Positions 1 to 13,139 of a stretch of DNA of 64,000 nucleotides are shown here, one piece after another. A program made the translations under genes and the position numbers. The stretch's first letter is position 1, and the number at the start of each line of letters is the position of its first letter. Source of the stretch: Callipepla californica brunnescens (taxonomy: Eukaryota > Chordata > Aves > Galliformes > Odontophoridae); contig JALIRH010000008.1 in assembly GCA_023055505.1 (NCBI GenBank), positions 806,001 through 870,000 on the forward strand, written 5' to 3'. The notes below the pieces were generated by a model that saw only the letters and a program-made list of their open reading frames with translations, was not told where the DNA came from and did no database searches.

Positions 1-1590
1 TTTCAGTGGACATTATTTTTTTCTTCTGACTCTGAAGTGGCAATCTCCACAGCAAGATGGATTTTCTGTCTCCCTGACTCTCTTGCTGGCTGGCTGTGTG
101 CTTTTCTCCTCCTCTGCCTTTTGTCTACTCATCTTGTGTTTTACTGAGCTCTTTCTTTTCTACTCCAGTTTCAGTTCCTCCTTCCAGTTGTTAGATAATC
201 TTCTGTTGACTTTCTCCCAAGCTTCATTCTTTTAAGTGAGTCTTCAGAAAGTGGATCTGATCCTCAAAACACACACAATTTTTTACACATGCCAAAACGA
301 TATATTCATCATAACACTTTGAAGATGTTTGTTTCAACGTTATTTTAAAATGTACATAGCCACAATCTTGGGTTTGCATAAAAACATAATCACTAAAACA
401 CATGTGCTCCAGCACCAGGAGGAAGAACCACGGTCCTGACACTCCATAGTTCTGGCAATACAGATTCTTGTGCAGATTCTTCTGGTGCTTGTATTCTGCC
501 ATCACCACAGCTGGGTTAGCTAAACGAGATCTCTGCCACAGGTCTCTAAGTGCTCTGTTCAAGGCCTGGGATGGGAAAAAGGCTACAGAAAATAGAATCA
601 CCATGGCTGGAAAAAAACCTTCAAGATCATCAACTCCAGCCACTCATCTGTCCTGCCAAGCTACAGAATAAGAGCAGGTACATAGGAGTAAGAGTTGAAG
701 CAACCTTGTGTGACCTTGTGTACACTGTACTTGTTAACCTGTTCTACATACTGTACTCCTGTGCTTAAAGCAGAGATCCTTTTGAAAGACAGGGTGGTTT
801 GGACTTCATATTGTTCATGACATGTTATTTCCATGCTCCAGAAAGTCCACAGAGCAAGTTTCCAGTTCAGGAGCACCAAGCTTAGGGAAGCTTCAAGTCT
901 TGGGTTTCTAAACTGTGCACGTCAGAGAGATGCAGTGACCACTGAATACCAGGGCCTTGTCTGTGGAAGAAATGAGACCTGGGTACCTGACTCACAGTTT
1001 GTAACTTTTGGTCATATCACCACAGTCATGATCTTCATTACAAAACCCTCCCTGTCTTTACAGTCATGCTCTATTAATTCTCTATGTTGTATTTCATAGA
1101 TGATTTTAGTTAGGTAGATTTCCTAGGAATCATTAGGCAATTTTGTAGGAAAGCAATGACTTTCCCCTTCCCTATTGCCATCTTTTCCCTCCCTGGGGCT
1201 ACTAATTTGCTGTCACTTCTTCCTTAATCATTTCTCCAAGAGCGAGCAGTTCTGAAGAAGCGAACAGTGTGGACCAGCCTCCCCATGAATTTTCAGGTCT
1301 GAGCAGTTTGCCCCAAATCGATGCTTGCTGAAGAATTTTGGGCCTGTGGCAATGGCAGTATTTCAATGTGAGCTTTCTGACGTCTGTTAACGAATAAACT
1401 CTCGCAAGTGCTTAAACTGAGATGCTGGCAGATACCTTGTCCTTTTTCTATAGAAAATCTTGCCCATAGAGGACTGATTTTTGGGCTCTCCATCTGTTGT
1501 CAGATGTGTTAGATAGCGGCCAAAAACTCCTTTGATGGTGGTGCTGGGGCATTACTCGTCACTCAGGTCCTGAAAGATGCCGTGGGGAGC
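1..1590. other. Upstream flank of GPC1, no gene recognised
   Basis: This is AT-leaning sequence before the CpG island. The longest open frame is 139 codons on the minus strand (643 to 224) and resembles nothing I know. It begins inside a probable degenerate repeat near 600. I saw no splice-consensus series, no tRNA and no conserved protein motif. It is most simply read as intergenic DNA upstream of the glypican promoter. Confidence 0.6.
592..655 (-). repeat. Possible degenerate CR1-type 3' tail fragment
   Basis: The stretch reads like the reverse complement of the common avian CR1 3' end: an AGAATCA start, then a GGAAAA-ACCTTCAAGATCATCAACTCCA-like core. Only about 60 bp match by eye and the upstream part is not CR1 coding sequence. 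It could equally be an LTR end that shares this motif. Confidence 0.3.
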
Positions 1591-2118
1591 AGACTGTACC
1601 CAGCTGTCAGAGTGGTGGGGTGCCAGGTTCAGGGCAGGGGAACAAAACCCGAAAGGAGAGCCCACAGCTGAAAATCCCATCTCTTCTGAAGGGGCACTTT
1701 CCTCCTCCCAGGCCTCTGCTGGGACTCCCGGGCTCCCAGTTAAGACGTTTTCCCTGCAACGATCAAGGAAAGCGTTTTACGATTCGTCTTTCCGCGTTTT
1801 CCCACCCCATCCGGGGGAAATCGGAGCCTGCGGGTCAAGATCCGGACCTCGAGGCAGACAGACGGGGGCTCACCGCCCGCTCTGAGGACGCCCTTCCCGA
1901 AGGGCAGAGGGGACCACCTGCTCACCGGGCGCTGCCGGCGGCGCCCGCTCGCCCCGCGGCCGAGCCGCCGCAGCCAGGAGCCGGGCGGAGCACAGGCCCA
2001 CCCCGCCGGCTTATCGCCGCCGCTCCCGGGGCCGGGCCACTCTCCGGGTCGGGCAGGCGGCGGAACAGCGTGCAGCGGCGGGGGCGCGGGGCGGTGGCGC
2101 GGGGCGGAGCGCGGGCCC

Positions 2119-2128
2119 GGGGCGGGGC
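2119..2128 (+). promoter_or_regulatory. Sp1-type GC box
   Basis: GGGGCGGGGC is a perfect GC-box core. A weaker neighbour, GGGGCGGAGC, lies at 2101-2110. Both are about 0.6 kb upstream of the GPC1 start codon, in the most GC-rich part of the island. Binding is inferred. Confidence 0.55.
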
Positions 2129-2143
2129 AGCGCCCCGCGCGGG

Positions 2144-2148
2144 ATTGG
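2144..2148 (-). promoter_or_regulatory. Inverted CCAAT box (NF-Y type)
   Basis: ATTGG in the context GGGATTGGCG is the reverse complement of CCAAT. It sits 16 bp downstream of the GC box at 2119-2128. This spacing is common in TATA-less promoters. It suggests that transcription starts shortly downstream. Confidence 0.5.
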
Positions 2149-2691
2149 CGCGGGCCGGCGTGATGCCACGTCCGGCGGGGGAAGCCCTGCCTCGCTCGGG
2201 AGCCTCCCCGCCCGCCGCCCGTGCTCGGCGCGCAGGTGGAGCGGTGCCGGCGAGCACGGAGAGGCGCGGCGCAGCCCGATCCGGCCCGGCCCAGCCGCGG
2301 GAGCAGCTCCGCAGCTCGCCCCGCTCCGCCCGGCCCGGCGGCCGCCGCCGTAGCCGGCAGCATCGCGGCGGGACCGCCCGGGGATGCGGCCGTGCTAAGA
2401 ACAAAAGCCCTCTTCGCGGTCACGCTTCGGGGTTTCACAGCGCGGCGGGGAAGGGGCCCGGCCCGGCCGGACTTGGATCGCTGTCCTCTCCGCGGGCTCT
2501 CCGCGGCGTCCGGGTCGTGCTGCCTGGCGCTTCCCCGCACGCCGCGGACGGCGCCTGGGAGCCCGTCGCCTCCCCGCCGCTAGCCGTCCCGCCGGGGCTG
2601 CCCGGACCCCGTTCCGCCCGGCGCCGGGGCCCCCGCCGCGGGACCTTGGCTTTGCCCTTCGCACGGCAGGTGGCGGGGCCAGTGGAGAAGG

Positions 2692-2848
2692 ATGCGTTTC
2701 TTCCCGTGGGGATTTTGGCTGCTTTGTGTCGCCTCCGCCCCGGCTCGCGGTGACAGCGGCAGCAAGGCGAGGAGCTGCGCCGAGGTCCGGCAGCTGTATG
2801 GGGCCAAGGGCTTCAGCCTCAGCGGCGTGCCCCAGGCCGAGATCTCCG
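2692..2848 (+). CDS. GPC1: Glypican-1, first coding exon
   Basis: Glypican-1 is a GPI-anchored heparan sulfate proteoglycan of the cell surface that modulates FGF, Wnt, Hedgehog and BMP signalling. The exon encodes 52 residues plus one base. A signal peptide (residues 1 to about 20, hydrophobic core FWLLCVASA) is followed by the mature start [15 protein letters not shown] and then YGAKGFSL and VPQAEIS. The last part closely matches the amino-terminus I recall for vertebrate GPC1, including the first conserved glypican cysteine in RSC. The start ATG has A at -3 and is the one that gives a signal peptide. The exon ends in phase 1 immediately before GTGAGT, as expected for an exon ending within the Ile-Ser-Gly of glypican-1. 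GPC2, GPC4 and GPC6 share the AKGFS motif, but [10 protein letters not shown] and QAEIS favour GPC1. The remaining exons lie outside the window. Confidence 0.93.
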
Positions 2849-2854
2849 GTGAGT
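2849..2854 (+). other. GPC1: Splice donor of GPC1 exon 1
   Basis: CCG followed by GTGAGT is a consensus 5' splice site. It falls exactly where the glypican similarity stops. Reading on across it gives low-quality GC-rich peptide with no glypican similarity. Confidence 0.9.
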
Positions 2855-5800
2855 CCGGCGGGGCGGAGGGGGGTACGGGGGAGTGGGCACGGCTCTGGGC
2901 GGACTGTAGTTTGGGGCGAGAAGTCGGAGCCGAGTGGTTCTGCCGAGCTCTTTGCCGTGCCCCTCTTCCCGCGCGGGTTTGTCGTGGCGGAGCGGGGGGA
3001 CGGGGTGCGCGCAGCGTGTGCTCCGCGCCGTGCGGGCCGCTCTCATTGTCTCTTTTCTTCTGCTCTGAGCGCGGCTGAAAGGGTTTCGGGATTTGGGTTT
3101 AGAAAGCAGAATGTTCAAACAGAAATGGGACTTAGAGCTGGAAAATACCACGAGGTTATGGGAGAGGAGGGACGCTTGGCTTAGCCTTTTGAGTAGGCAG
3201 CGAACCCGTAAAGGGCGTTTGTCAGCAATAATGAAACGGGAGAAAGACGGCCGTGTGTCAAGTTTGTGTGGCGCGGAGGGGAAGCTAAGCAGCCTGCATC
3301 GGTGTGTGCGTTAGGTTTTGTGGCCGCTTTGAGAAATCTCGGATGGTTTCCTTTTCTTTACGGGAAAACTGTGAATTAGCAAAGAATGCTCCAAGTCTGA
3401 TCTGTTGGTGTGGCTGTTTTGTTTTGGCTTTGTTTGGTTGTTTTGTTTTTTTATTTTTTCACCTCCCCTATTCATTTCTCTTCCCACTCGGGACAAAAAT
3501 AACAGCTTAGGGCAGATACTGAGGCTTTGTCTTTTTAATTAATGTACAAGTTCTGATACAGCGGCACGTGACCCATATCTGAGAGCTTTCCCCCCACTTG
3601 TGGGAGCTTCTTTTTCACACAAAGCATGAAACATGCAGGCGTACGTGCTGGAGCCGACCCACAGGAACACCCCGGGAAGACTGCAGTTTGTAGTTCACAT
3701 CTGAGCTACAGAACGCCCTGTGTTGAGCGCTGTATTGCATTGTTATCCAGGGAAACAGATTTGGTATCTGACCTGTGAATGGATGAAGGCTGAACCATAT
3801 AAATGTCTCACAAATGGGAACAAATTAATACTTTCTTTGTCAAGCCGCAACGGAGACTGAATTTCCAAAATAAAATGAGCAGTCCTCGAGGTGAAACAGC
3901 AGGCAATTTCAAAATCATCACTATTAATGGAACAGTAATTCCGTTAAGCAAGAAAGCGGTTTCTTATCAATTTGCATCTAATTATTACAGACACGAATAC
4001 ATTAGCAGACGCATTTCATGTGGGAAGTTCTTGAAAAGCTGAGTGTTTGCAGACTTTCGGGATGGTAGTGGTGCTGTGCTTACAGGTGTCCCACCATAGC
4101 AGTGTGCAGAGCATCTTGTCCCCTCCAACTACTGCCGTTCTGAAAGTGACCAAGGATGCAAAGGTTTCTAAGAGCCAGAAGTTTTATTTCCCGAGGGCTC
4201 GGAGCATCTTAAGGAACGCTGTGTAAAACTGTAGCATCTAACTGGGCATCTCTAGGTGTTGCTTTTCAGGGTAATTAAAGATGGGAGCTATAAAAAATTG
4301 AGGAATACTGCCTGGTAAGTAATTTGAAGGCGCACCCAGGGGGAAAAAGGTTCCATGTATCAGCAGCAACAGGTCTCTGTTATTGGCCCAGTCTTCAAAA
4401 TTGCTAATGTACCTTATGATTTATATAGGTAACTATTTTCTGTACATCCTCGCTGTTAAATATCTGGAAATGCACTTTTCTGTTGTTGTGGTACTCAGCC
4501 AGTGCAGTTAAAACCTCGGAGTGCCTGAACAGGAGCCTTAGAAACGCGCCTGCTGGAGTGCAGTGCTGTGTGTGGTCCGTGCTTCGCAGCAGCTGTGCAG
4601 GTAGGGCAGGAGGTAGAGCTGATTTTGCTGTCACCAAAAGGAAGAATCTCAGGACCTTCCTGTGGTGTCCCCACGTGTAAGTACAGTACTGCGCAGTTTG
4701 TAATCCCCTGTTCTGTTGGCCCACACACACTGCTGCTCCACCAGCCCAGCTGCAGAGCCCAGCTGCTCATTGCCCCAGGACGTGGCTTCCCAAGGGGTTG
4801 GTGTGTTCCTGTCTGAAATGGCCATGCTTCGTTGGTTTTAGCTTATTAATTACGTGTTTTACACCTTCTAATCTGTATTCTTTGTTGTGATTTAAGAGGA
4901 TGTTGAGTAACGCAAAGTCTCCACAGCTCCGCAGAAGGCGGTTCCCGCTTACAGCGGTACTGCTCAGTTGCACCATGACACGGTTATTAGCCAGGCGGCA
5001 GATACGCTCTTGGCATACCACGTTTCTCACAGAACACCTAGGCACGGCTGCCTGTTTTCTGCTAACGTTGCACATGTTAGCACGTCAAAGTGTTTTAAAT
5101 GTGTTGCGTACCGTTCTGAAGTGTGTTTAGGGAACATGCAAGGTGTTCAACCTCGTGACTTTGAAGTCCATGGCAAAACTCCCAAACATGAAAGAAGCAT
5201 TTGGTCATATTAGTAATCCTAACAAGTCCACATCCACCTGATTCTTAGGTGCTGATCTGTGCAGGAAAAAGTTTCTGGTGCTGGAGGACTTGCTCCTTAC
5301 TGCTTGGGTTTGGGAAAATTACCCCATCCACTTCCTTACACCTGACTGACTTGAGCTGTGTGCAGAAGCGTTCCTGCCTGTGTCTGGGTGTCCAACAGCA
5401 CACTCCTGGGTTTCCTGAAAAGTACAGGAAAACGTTTAAAGATATACCAGTGCTTCTGTTTTCTCTCAATTCCTCTGTCAAACAGCCGATTCTACTTTCC
5501 CATGTTCTTGCTACCCATGTGCCATCACAGATTCCCTGAGTTCTTACTGAGGCTGTACCCCTGGGCATACCTGTTTGGGCCTATGCTAGAGTGCTGGTCT
5601 TCTTGGGCTCACAGTGAGGTTTGTGACAAGAGAGAGGGTCTCTGCAGAGAGTTCTGACTTTGGGGAGAGCATCCAGCTCTCACTGTTGCCTTTCCAGAAT
5701 TCTTAGTGTTGTTGATGTAGGATGGGTGATGCTCTGCAGTGTTTCAAACTGAGGTAGTTCTACTTTGTCCTGGAGAAGACTTAAGAAATCTCATTCGATG

Positions 5801-8800
5801 TGGATGTGCTCGGCCCTTGCTTTGACTTGTTCACTGCTGTGATTAATCCTTGGGACTACCTTACACGTGAGCTGAACTGCCTGACATGGGGATGAATGTA
5901 ATGTACCAAAAGAGGAGGGCACGGAAGAAACCTGGTCAGCATCGCTGCTGATCCAGTTACATATCTCAGGATTGTGCCTCCTGGGTTTCTTTGCCGAAAG
6001 GAGGTTAATTTGTTTTCATTTTCTAGTCCAATAAGGCTGCATAATTCTGTTGTGTAAAGAAAATATTGTCAAGTGCATACGTTAAGAGTTGTTTGGAGGA
6101 ATGTTAGATAAGAAAAGAACAGGACTGGCTGCAAGGCTGGACTTGACAAGGCTTTTGGAGCGTGAAGAAGGTAATGGAAGCCAATACCAGAGTGCATTTT
6201 AAATTCTGGCAGCTGCAGTACAAAAGGCATAAATGCAAAGATAAATGTGTATCTGTGGTACGGAAAATAAATTCAGGGGCTCCTCCATTCCCAAGGGAGG
6301 ATATGTACCATGAGACTGAAAGGGGAGCCTCTCTGAGGTTGTGGTTTGGCTTGGTTTGTAATCATGTAGGGCGGGAACAGTGGCTCAAGGCTAGCTGCTG
6401 TGTGGGGAGCTCCTGGATACAATCCCAGCCTGTGTATGCTAATGGACTTAAGGACAAATTGGAATAGCCTTTTTGACCTGCTGTGTTCGGGAAATTATTC
6501 TTGGCGAATCAAAGCACACTGAATTTTGAGAAGTCCTCCATTTGGCAAATACGTTGGTGTTGATGTTGGAGTAGGGTTCTCTGGAAATGTGCATCTCCCC
6601 TTCTGTATAACTTATGCAAGTTTAAAGTAAAATATACATATTCATATACACTTCGTAATTGTGCTAATTTGTCAGTTCAGAATGTGTGCGTGCAAAACAA
6701 TTTGTGAAAATGAGATTTGTGAAGAAAAATGGGCTCCCTTTAGTGGCATGTTGTGCCTCGGAGCAGCACGTGCCGGTGCACCAGGAGCTCACTGCAGTGA
6801 CATTTGAAATTTGGAAAGCTTTGTACCTAAATATTCTTTAGAGTTTTGTGTTGGTGATGTTATTGTTTGGAGAACCTGCTTCTCTGTCACTGCAATATGG
6901 ATGACTGAGCTCTCGTCATGTAATTATCCTTATCAGCTTGTCTAACAAAACCATTTCAGCAGCTTCTTTTGTTGGTGAAGCAGAATGCGATTAAGACTGA
7001 TGTTTCCCATAGGCCCGTATGGCCGGGGATGCCCACACACCAGCACCTGCAAAAATGCACCTTGGCTCTGCCTTTCCCATGCTTTGCCCTGTTGGTGCCC
7101 AGCTTTGTTTAAGAGCAGATGCCAGTCGGTCTCTCAATGTACTGGATGTGTATGGCAGGAGATGCACAGCTAGTGCCAGGGCCTGTGGAGCAGTTGGAGC
7201 ATGTTCTGTCGCTACTGGTACAATTGTCTCTTATGCTGAGGTGATGGGATAAATGTGTTCCACCGGGTAATTTCAATAATTAAGCATGCTTTGACTTAAC
7301 CAAAGAAGGGAGGGAGCTGCTAACTTGATTATCAGAAATGTCTGTTTAGAGCCAGAGGTTTTATTTCCCTTGCAGATCACAATGACTGCTGCAAGGAGGG
7401 AGTGTGGAGCACTTACCTATCAACAGCAGCTGGACGCAGGCTCTGCACCCTGCCTGTCACTGCCTGCTGGACTGGGGAGTGGAGCATCACGCTGTATTGG
7501 GTGTGGTATGGAAGATGAAGGCAGGACAGATGGGCAGCTGCTGCCTCAAAGAGCTTTTGGTCCACAGAGGGCTCCTGGCCCTGCTACGATTCCACTGCTG
7601 TATGAGGTGCAGAGCTGTGGTTTAGTCTCCTCACAGCAGTCTGTAATCCAGTTTGTTTTTCTATAAGCACTGTCCCACGTGTTGCTTTTTGTTCCTGTAG
7701 TGAGTGAACTGCCTTCTGCAGGGGATGATGGCAAGATGACACACTGCTCTGGTGCTCAATTGGCTTCTGTTCATGGGGCATACGCAATCACCAAATGCAA
7801 TTGATTTCCTGCCCACAGCTTCCAAGACGGTATGTGCGTGTGTTGCTGCTGCTCAGAGAAGCAGTAGCAAAAGCCCCCCTGAAACTGCCTTCATGGAGCA
7901 CCCTGTCCCACAGTGCCCAGGTGCCTCTGCAGCTCCCTGCACTGCCAGCTGCCACCCCAGTGGGTGCAGAGGGCCTCCCATGCCCCCTGTGTTCTGTGCT
8001 GCTGCAGGCACTTAGCAAAGGGGCAGTCACTTCTGATTTTCCCATCCAAGGGTGCCTCCTCAGCTGGATGTTCTTTCAAAAGAGTCAAAAGCATTGCTTC
8101 TGGTGGAGTGACAATAAAGCAAGGGGAGACTTTCATCCATGCCTTCTGGACTGCTTGCATAGACCAAGTCTTTCTAAAAATCCTTTGGCTTAACTTATTT
8201 AAGTGGAAACAGAGTTGTGCTGTGTTTTTCAACGCTTCTCCACGTGCTTGCTGCCTGACACCAGTATAAGAGGGGAAGAGTGGTTTCATGGCAGCCCAGG
8301 GGGCAGAGGCTTGTGTGGTAGCATGGAACTAGACAGGGCTGAGAATCATCATCCTTGAGTCTTCCTGGAAAAAGTTGCATTTGTGCTTTCCAGTCTGTTC
8401 AGCAAGAACTGTTAGTGTTGTCCTGACAGCTGTGGGAGTAGCCCTGTCTCATTGTGGTGGGGTGAGACCTAGAGAAGAGGAACCCTAAAGGCTGCAGAAA
8501 GTGGCAGAAGATTTAAGATGATTCCACTGTCCTTTATAGTTTGCAGAAGGTTGCCTTAGATGCCATTGTGTTAAAAGTAAAATGCAAAATTCTGTGGAAG
8601 CCAAGATTTTCTTTTCCTTTCTTTTTTCTTAACTTTATGCATGTGGAGGATAGAATGCCCTTTCCTGTGATGCCTTGCCTATGCCCTCTGATTCTTTATT
8701 GCTCAGAATGTTATATACCTGACAGGCGAAACCTGTCTTGAGGTAACACTTGATTACCAGGAAATCAGATAACCTCCACTCCAGATTGTTTTGCAAAAAA

Positions 8801-9149
8801 TAGCAAAGCTTCAGACTGTAGGTACCTATACTGCTTGTTTCTATGTGCCAGGGCTGTGAGCTGTGTCAGCAGTGTGCCCATCAATGGGCTTCTCTTTCAC
8901 TTGGGATTTTTCAGACACGGGAACATTTTTTCCCCATGTGATTGAAAGAAGTGGGTTGTGCTCTAAAAGTTATCCACGATTCCCTAGCTCTATGTTCCAG
9001 AAAATACATTAATCACAGTTGTGTTGACCATACAGAGATTATAGAACTAATGTAATTGTTTGTGCCTCTTCATCTGCGGTGTAGTGTGAATTGAAAGTAC
9101 AGAAGTGTCCAGCTGTTACAAACTCCTCTGCTAGCAACATGAGTAAAAC
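2855..9149. other. Intronic stretch without recognised genes
   Basis: The end of the CpG island reaches about 3090. A T/G-rich low-complexity run (TTTTG-type) lies at about 3409-3460. An AT-rich block at 3790-4045 carries several ATTAAT/TAATTA-type motifs and is a weak candidate regulatory element. I recognise no coding exon, RNA gene or transposon in the remainder. The open frames here (up to 132 codons on both strands around 7.8-8.3 kb) have no family resemblance. Confidence 0.5.
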
Positions 9150-12100
9150 ACTTGTTAAAATTGCTATGCATTCTTCTGAAGTATTAAAAAAAGAAAACAA
9201 GGCTTACTGTGGTTCTTCGGAGCAATGCGATAGTACTTATACATACAGTCAATCTTTTATATGACTAAAATGAAATTCTTTATGACAAACAGTTTTGGCT
9301 TGCAAAAAGATTGGTATTTTATGGGACTGTAAAACCATGCTGTGTAATTTAGTTGGCGTGTTTCCACTAGCGTTATCCAAGTCTCTTACCTCTCAACCGG
9401 CAGAGACTGGCGTGTTTCTTAAATAGGAGTGTTACATAAATTCCATTGGCTGTAAATATTTGCTCATAAATAAAAATGTTAAGTGCCATCAGAAATTAAG
9501 ATTAATCCGTACATTTTTAGTATGGATCAGAAAGTGTCTACTTCAGTCAGTCTCTTCTACCCTCTGCTCATGGTGCTGCAGTGAAGTTTGCAGAGATCTG
9601 GCTGTACTGTGAGAACCTGGGGTGAGGCTCGAGCGTGGCACAGAGTGGCTCACAAGTGGCTGGGCTTTGTACCATCACATCTGATCTCTTTCTGCAGCCT
9701 CCCAGCCAAGCTGAGTAATGCAGCATGGTGCGAGGGTGGCTGGGGTGGTCTTCACCTGGATGCGCGATTTCAGTGTGAACCTGAAAAAGCCCCTCCAGTT
9801 CTTTCCAGCGGTTTCCTCTGCTACAAACTCTTAAATGGGTGTGATAGCATGAATGACTTGGGAAGTTTGGTTTGTTAAGCTGTGGATGGGGTCCCAAGGT
9901 ATAAGAGCACCTTAAGAGAGCAGAGGTCTCTCCCGATGCAGCTCCTTGGCTGTGCACAGCTGCATGAGCTTAAAATAGTTGTATAACAGTTTATATTTCT
10001 CAAACATCTGCTTGGCTTTATGACAGAATACCAAACCTGCCTTACAGAACTCTCACTCCCTCCTCATTTGTGGGAGGTCTCCCAGAGGCTCAGATGTCGA
10101 GGGGGAAGGAGGGGTGTTTCTGCAGGGAGGCTCTCTGAGGCCTGTCTGTCCTGCAGTCCCATCTGCTGTGAATTTGGGAAAGGCTGCACAATGCTGGGAA
10201 CCCATGTGTAGGAGTTTTGCTGATAGAGCTGCAGCACCTTAGGGCTGCGCTCCGTCCTGCTGAGGGGAGGGTGGCTGCTGAGGCAGAGGGTGTGCTGTGG
10301 AGCTCAGAGAAGGAGTGCTCCAGATATCCTTTGCCCTTTCATCTGCCGCTACCATATACCATCAGGCCCAGATAAGCAAAATTGGTGATATGATGTTACA
10401 TAAACACATGCAAAAATCTCTGTATTGCATTGAGTAGTGGAGTCCCTACATGGGGAGCAGAGAAAGATGCTCGTTCCTCAGCACTGCCATGGAGCTGCTC
10501 CCACAGAGCACTGGTTGCAGGCTGTGCCATGGCTGCCTGGGTCCTGCCTTTGCCCTTCTTGGGGGCTCTGCAGTGAGGCCAGTGACTGTTGGAGTCGCTG
10601 TGTCTTGCAAAGCTGCATTTGATTTTATTTGATTTGTTAATAGAATAGTAAACACTGACTGAGATGTCTCTGCTGTGCACTGATCTCAGGTGCAGGAAAA
10701 GTTTGGATGTGGAAAGCGGCTTAAATTCTTCTGTGCGCTAGAGCTCGATTTGATGATGGTATGTGGTAGGCATGGGGAGCTAGAATTGGGCATGGGGAAG
10801 AGGGGCAGCATGCTGTGGATGGCCCTAGAGGGCTGTTTGCCTGGTGAGCATCTTGGATAGCTGTGGTGTGAGTCAAGTGAGTTTTGATGGAAAATTCCTT
10901 GTTTAGGCAACCATGTCCATACCATGCAGATGTCTTTTGTGTCAGGATCACTGCCTGTTGCTGATTCAGGGGAAACCTAAAACAAATGTTGACATCACTT
11001 GTGTAGGGCCAAATTGAAGTGGAACTTTAATGAGTGAATCTTGACAGGTGCTAGCCAGGAGTGTACTCTGTGATTTCACCCTTGTTAGAATAGAGATCAA
11101 ATACCTGCTGTTACTGGGCAAGTTTCCATTGAAAACCAGGAAAAAAAGCCACTGTGTCTAACTGTAGTACTGTTTGTCCCAGGATCCCAGATCAGCTGTC
11201 TGGGAGCTTGAGTTGTGCCTTACTAAGTAGTACTGCCACTACTGTTTGTGTAGCACTGAAGTCCTAAATATATCTGCTGATGTGCTTATATCCAGCAACA
11301 CAGTGTCCTGTGTTATCCTACTATCACTGATTGCTTTGAGCATGTCACATCACTAAGGCCAGTATCTGGAGCACAGTGACTAGTTTTCGGCTATGTGTCA
11401 AAGAAAGTTGTGGCTGTCCTGAGGGAAGCCTAGCAGAGACCACTTAGGTGTCTGGGATGCTCGATAGAGCATGTGATGCACAAGGAGATGTGGTGAGAGC
11501 CAGGTCTGTAGAGCATTCAGGAGGAAAGGCTTGGAAATGGACTGCTGGGAGAGGGCATGCTGCGGTCTCTAACTACTGAACAATCTGGATCCAAAAAAAC
11601 AGAGCCAGTGCTGTGCAAAATGGTGCAAGTGCTGCACTTGTGCCATGCAGGTAGATTGGGGTTATGCATTGGTAAAGCTTCACCAGAAGGAAGAGTTAAA
11701 GGAAATCCTTCCAGTTCTCCCCTGCAGTGGTTGTGTTTTCTGAATTTACTTGTTAGCTTATGAAATATGGCATCTAGTGAAATCTCCTATATAAGACAAA
11801 ACCTATGCTGGCACTCCAGATATGTGAGTTCAATTTTGTGCTTTGGCACACATCTGAGATGACCTTAAGCAAGTTGCTTAGTCTCTCTGTACATCCAGTC
11901 CCCTGTCTGTGCATTAAATGTCTTTAAATGATATTATCTTGTTTTTGTAATTTGTCTTTAAATTATAAACTCTTAGAGTACTGTGTCTCACTGTTACATG
12001 GTATTTCCCTATACAGTACTTAGCACAATGGGACCATAAATCTTCATCAGTCCTGCGGTACGTGAATGATAAACAGGAGTGGTGTAATTTAAGGCCACAC

Positions 12101-13139
12101 TCTGCCTTTGTTGCTCATTATGTACGAAGTCTTTTGTTGTTGTTGTTTTTTTGTTTATTAAAACGCAGAGCTCTTCAACCTAAGATGCATGGATTTTTAT
12201 GAGCCCATTGGTTCCTTTTTTCTTGTTGTTGGGCTTTTTTAAGGAAGGAGCTTATTTTTATTTTTACTTCATCATTACTTATTGATTACAGGTACCTAAA
12301 CAATTTCCTTAGCAGATCAAGTAATAATAAATTCCTTTAACCTCTATCTCTTGTCAGTTTAATTATTGTCATTATTAATCATTTAGTGCTTAGTTCAAAG
12401 GATAATGAATCTGTTCACCATGAGGTAGAAGAGGGGTTGGGTTGCAGAACAAGAGCTCAGTCCTGCAGTTTTTCTGAGGATATAAGCCAATGTTGTGGAG
12501 TCACCGAGTGCTGAGCTCAAGGTTAGAGTCAAGTGCTGGTGTGCAGCTGGTACTTCCATGGTACGTGTGGAGCAGTGTGAAAACCAAGGCTGGAATTGCT
12601 GCTTGCTCTGGGCCCGGGCTGGCTGGGACATGCGTGCCTTTATCAATCCTGCAGCTGTTGCACAGAAATTTGAAGGAGGGTAAAAATAGTACCAGGCTTT
12701 TCTCTTGTGGCTGAGGCTGCAGAGCAGGCCGCGAAGCTGGCGTGCATGCTTCGTGTTGGTAGAACTGTAATTTTCCTGTCAGGGTATTATCAGCTTTTTC
12801 AGCTCGAGTGAAGTAATGAGAATAGAGGAAACCATGCTGAATGGGTGCTGAGAGCTTGGCAGCATGTCACACACGGGTTGAGCATGGTGTCGTGTCAGAG
12901 ATCAGTGCTGAAGTGTGTATTATGGGCTTGCTGCTGTATTCTGCTCAGTCATCAGGCAGAGAAAGTTCATAGCCCTTCTACTGTCTGATCATTCTCAGCA
13001 CAAATGTAATGCAACATGCTTTCTTGCAAATAAGCAAGGAGAGGGATCCTGGGATACAAAGCTACTACTCTGGAAATGTTTTCCCACTCGTAGGGAAAGA
13101 GTTCTCTTTGCACTTTGTCCCCCACAAAAGCCTTCCTAA
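9150..13139. other. Intronic stretch without recognised genes
   Basis: An AT-rich, low-repeat block at about 9150-9520 looks like non-repetitive DNA that could be conserved. A TTG-repeat plus T run lies near 12136-12151. I see nothing else identifiable. Confidence 0.45.

Larger units (their letters stand above)
1840..3090 (+). promoter_or_regulatory. GPC1: CpG island promoter of GPC1
   Basis: From about 1840 the sequence changes abruptly to very GC-rich DNA dense in CpG, and it returns to ordinary composition near 3090. The island surrounds the first coding exon at 2692. It has GC boxes, an inverted CCAAT box and no TATA box. These features fit a CpG-island promoter with dispersed start sites, as expected for a broadly expressed gene. 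The transcription start cannot be fixed from sequence; roughly 2150-2400 is likely, giving a 5' UTR of a few hundred bases. Long open frames in this block on both strands are a by-product of high GC content. Boundaries are by eye. Confidence 0.85.

Noticed and set aside
224..643. 139-codon minus-strand frame
   Set aside because: No family resemblance and no splice or promoter context. Its start lies in a probable repeat fragment.
1740..2540. 266-codon minus-strand frame, possible divergent gene
   Set aside because: Same composition artefact. A divergent transcript from the island is possible, but the peptide gives no support.
1620..2753. Long plus-strand open frame (about 377 codons) through the CpG island
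   Set aside because: It is Ala/Arg/Gly/Pro-rich, resembles no protein, overlaps the GPC1 exon in another frame and has equally long partners on the minus strand. GC-rich DNA lacks stop codons.
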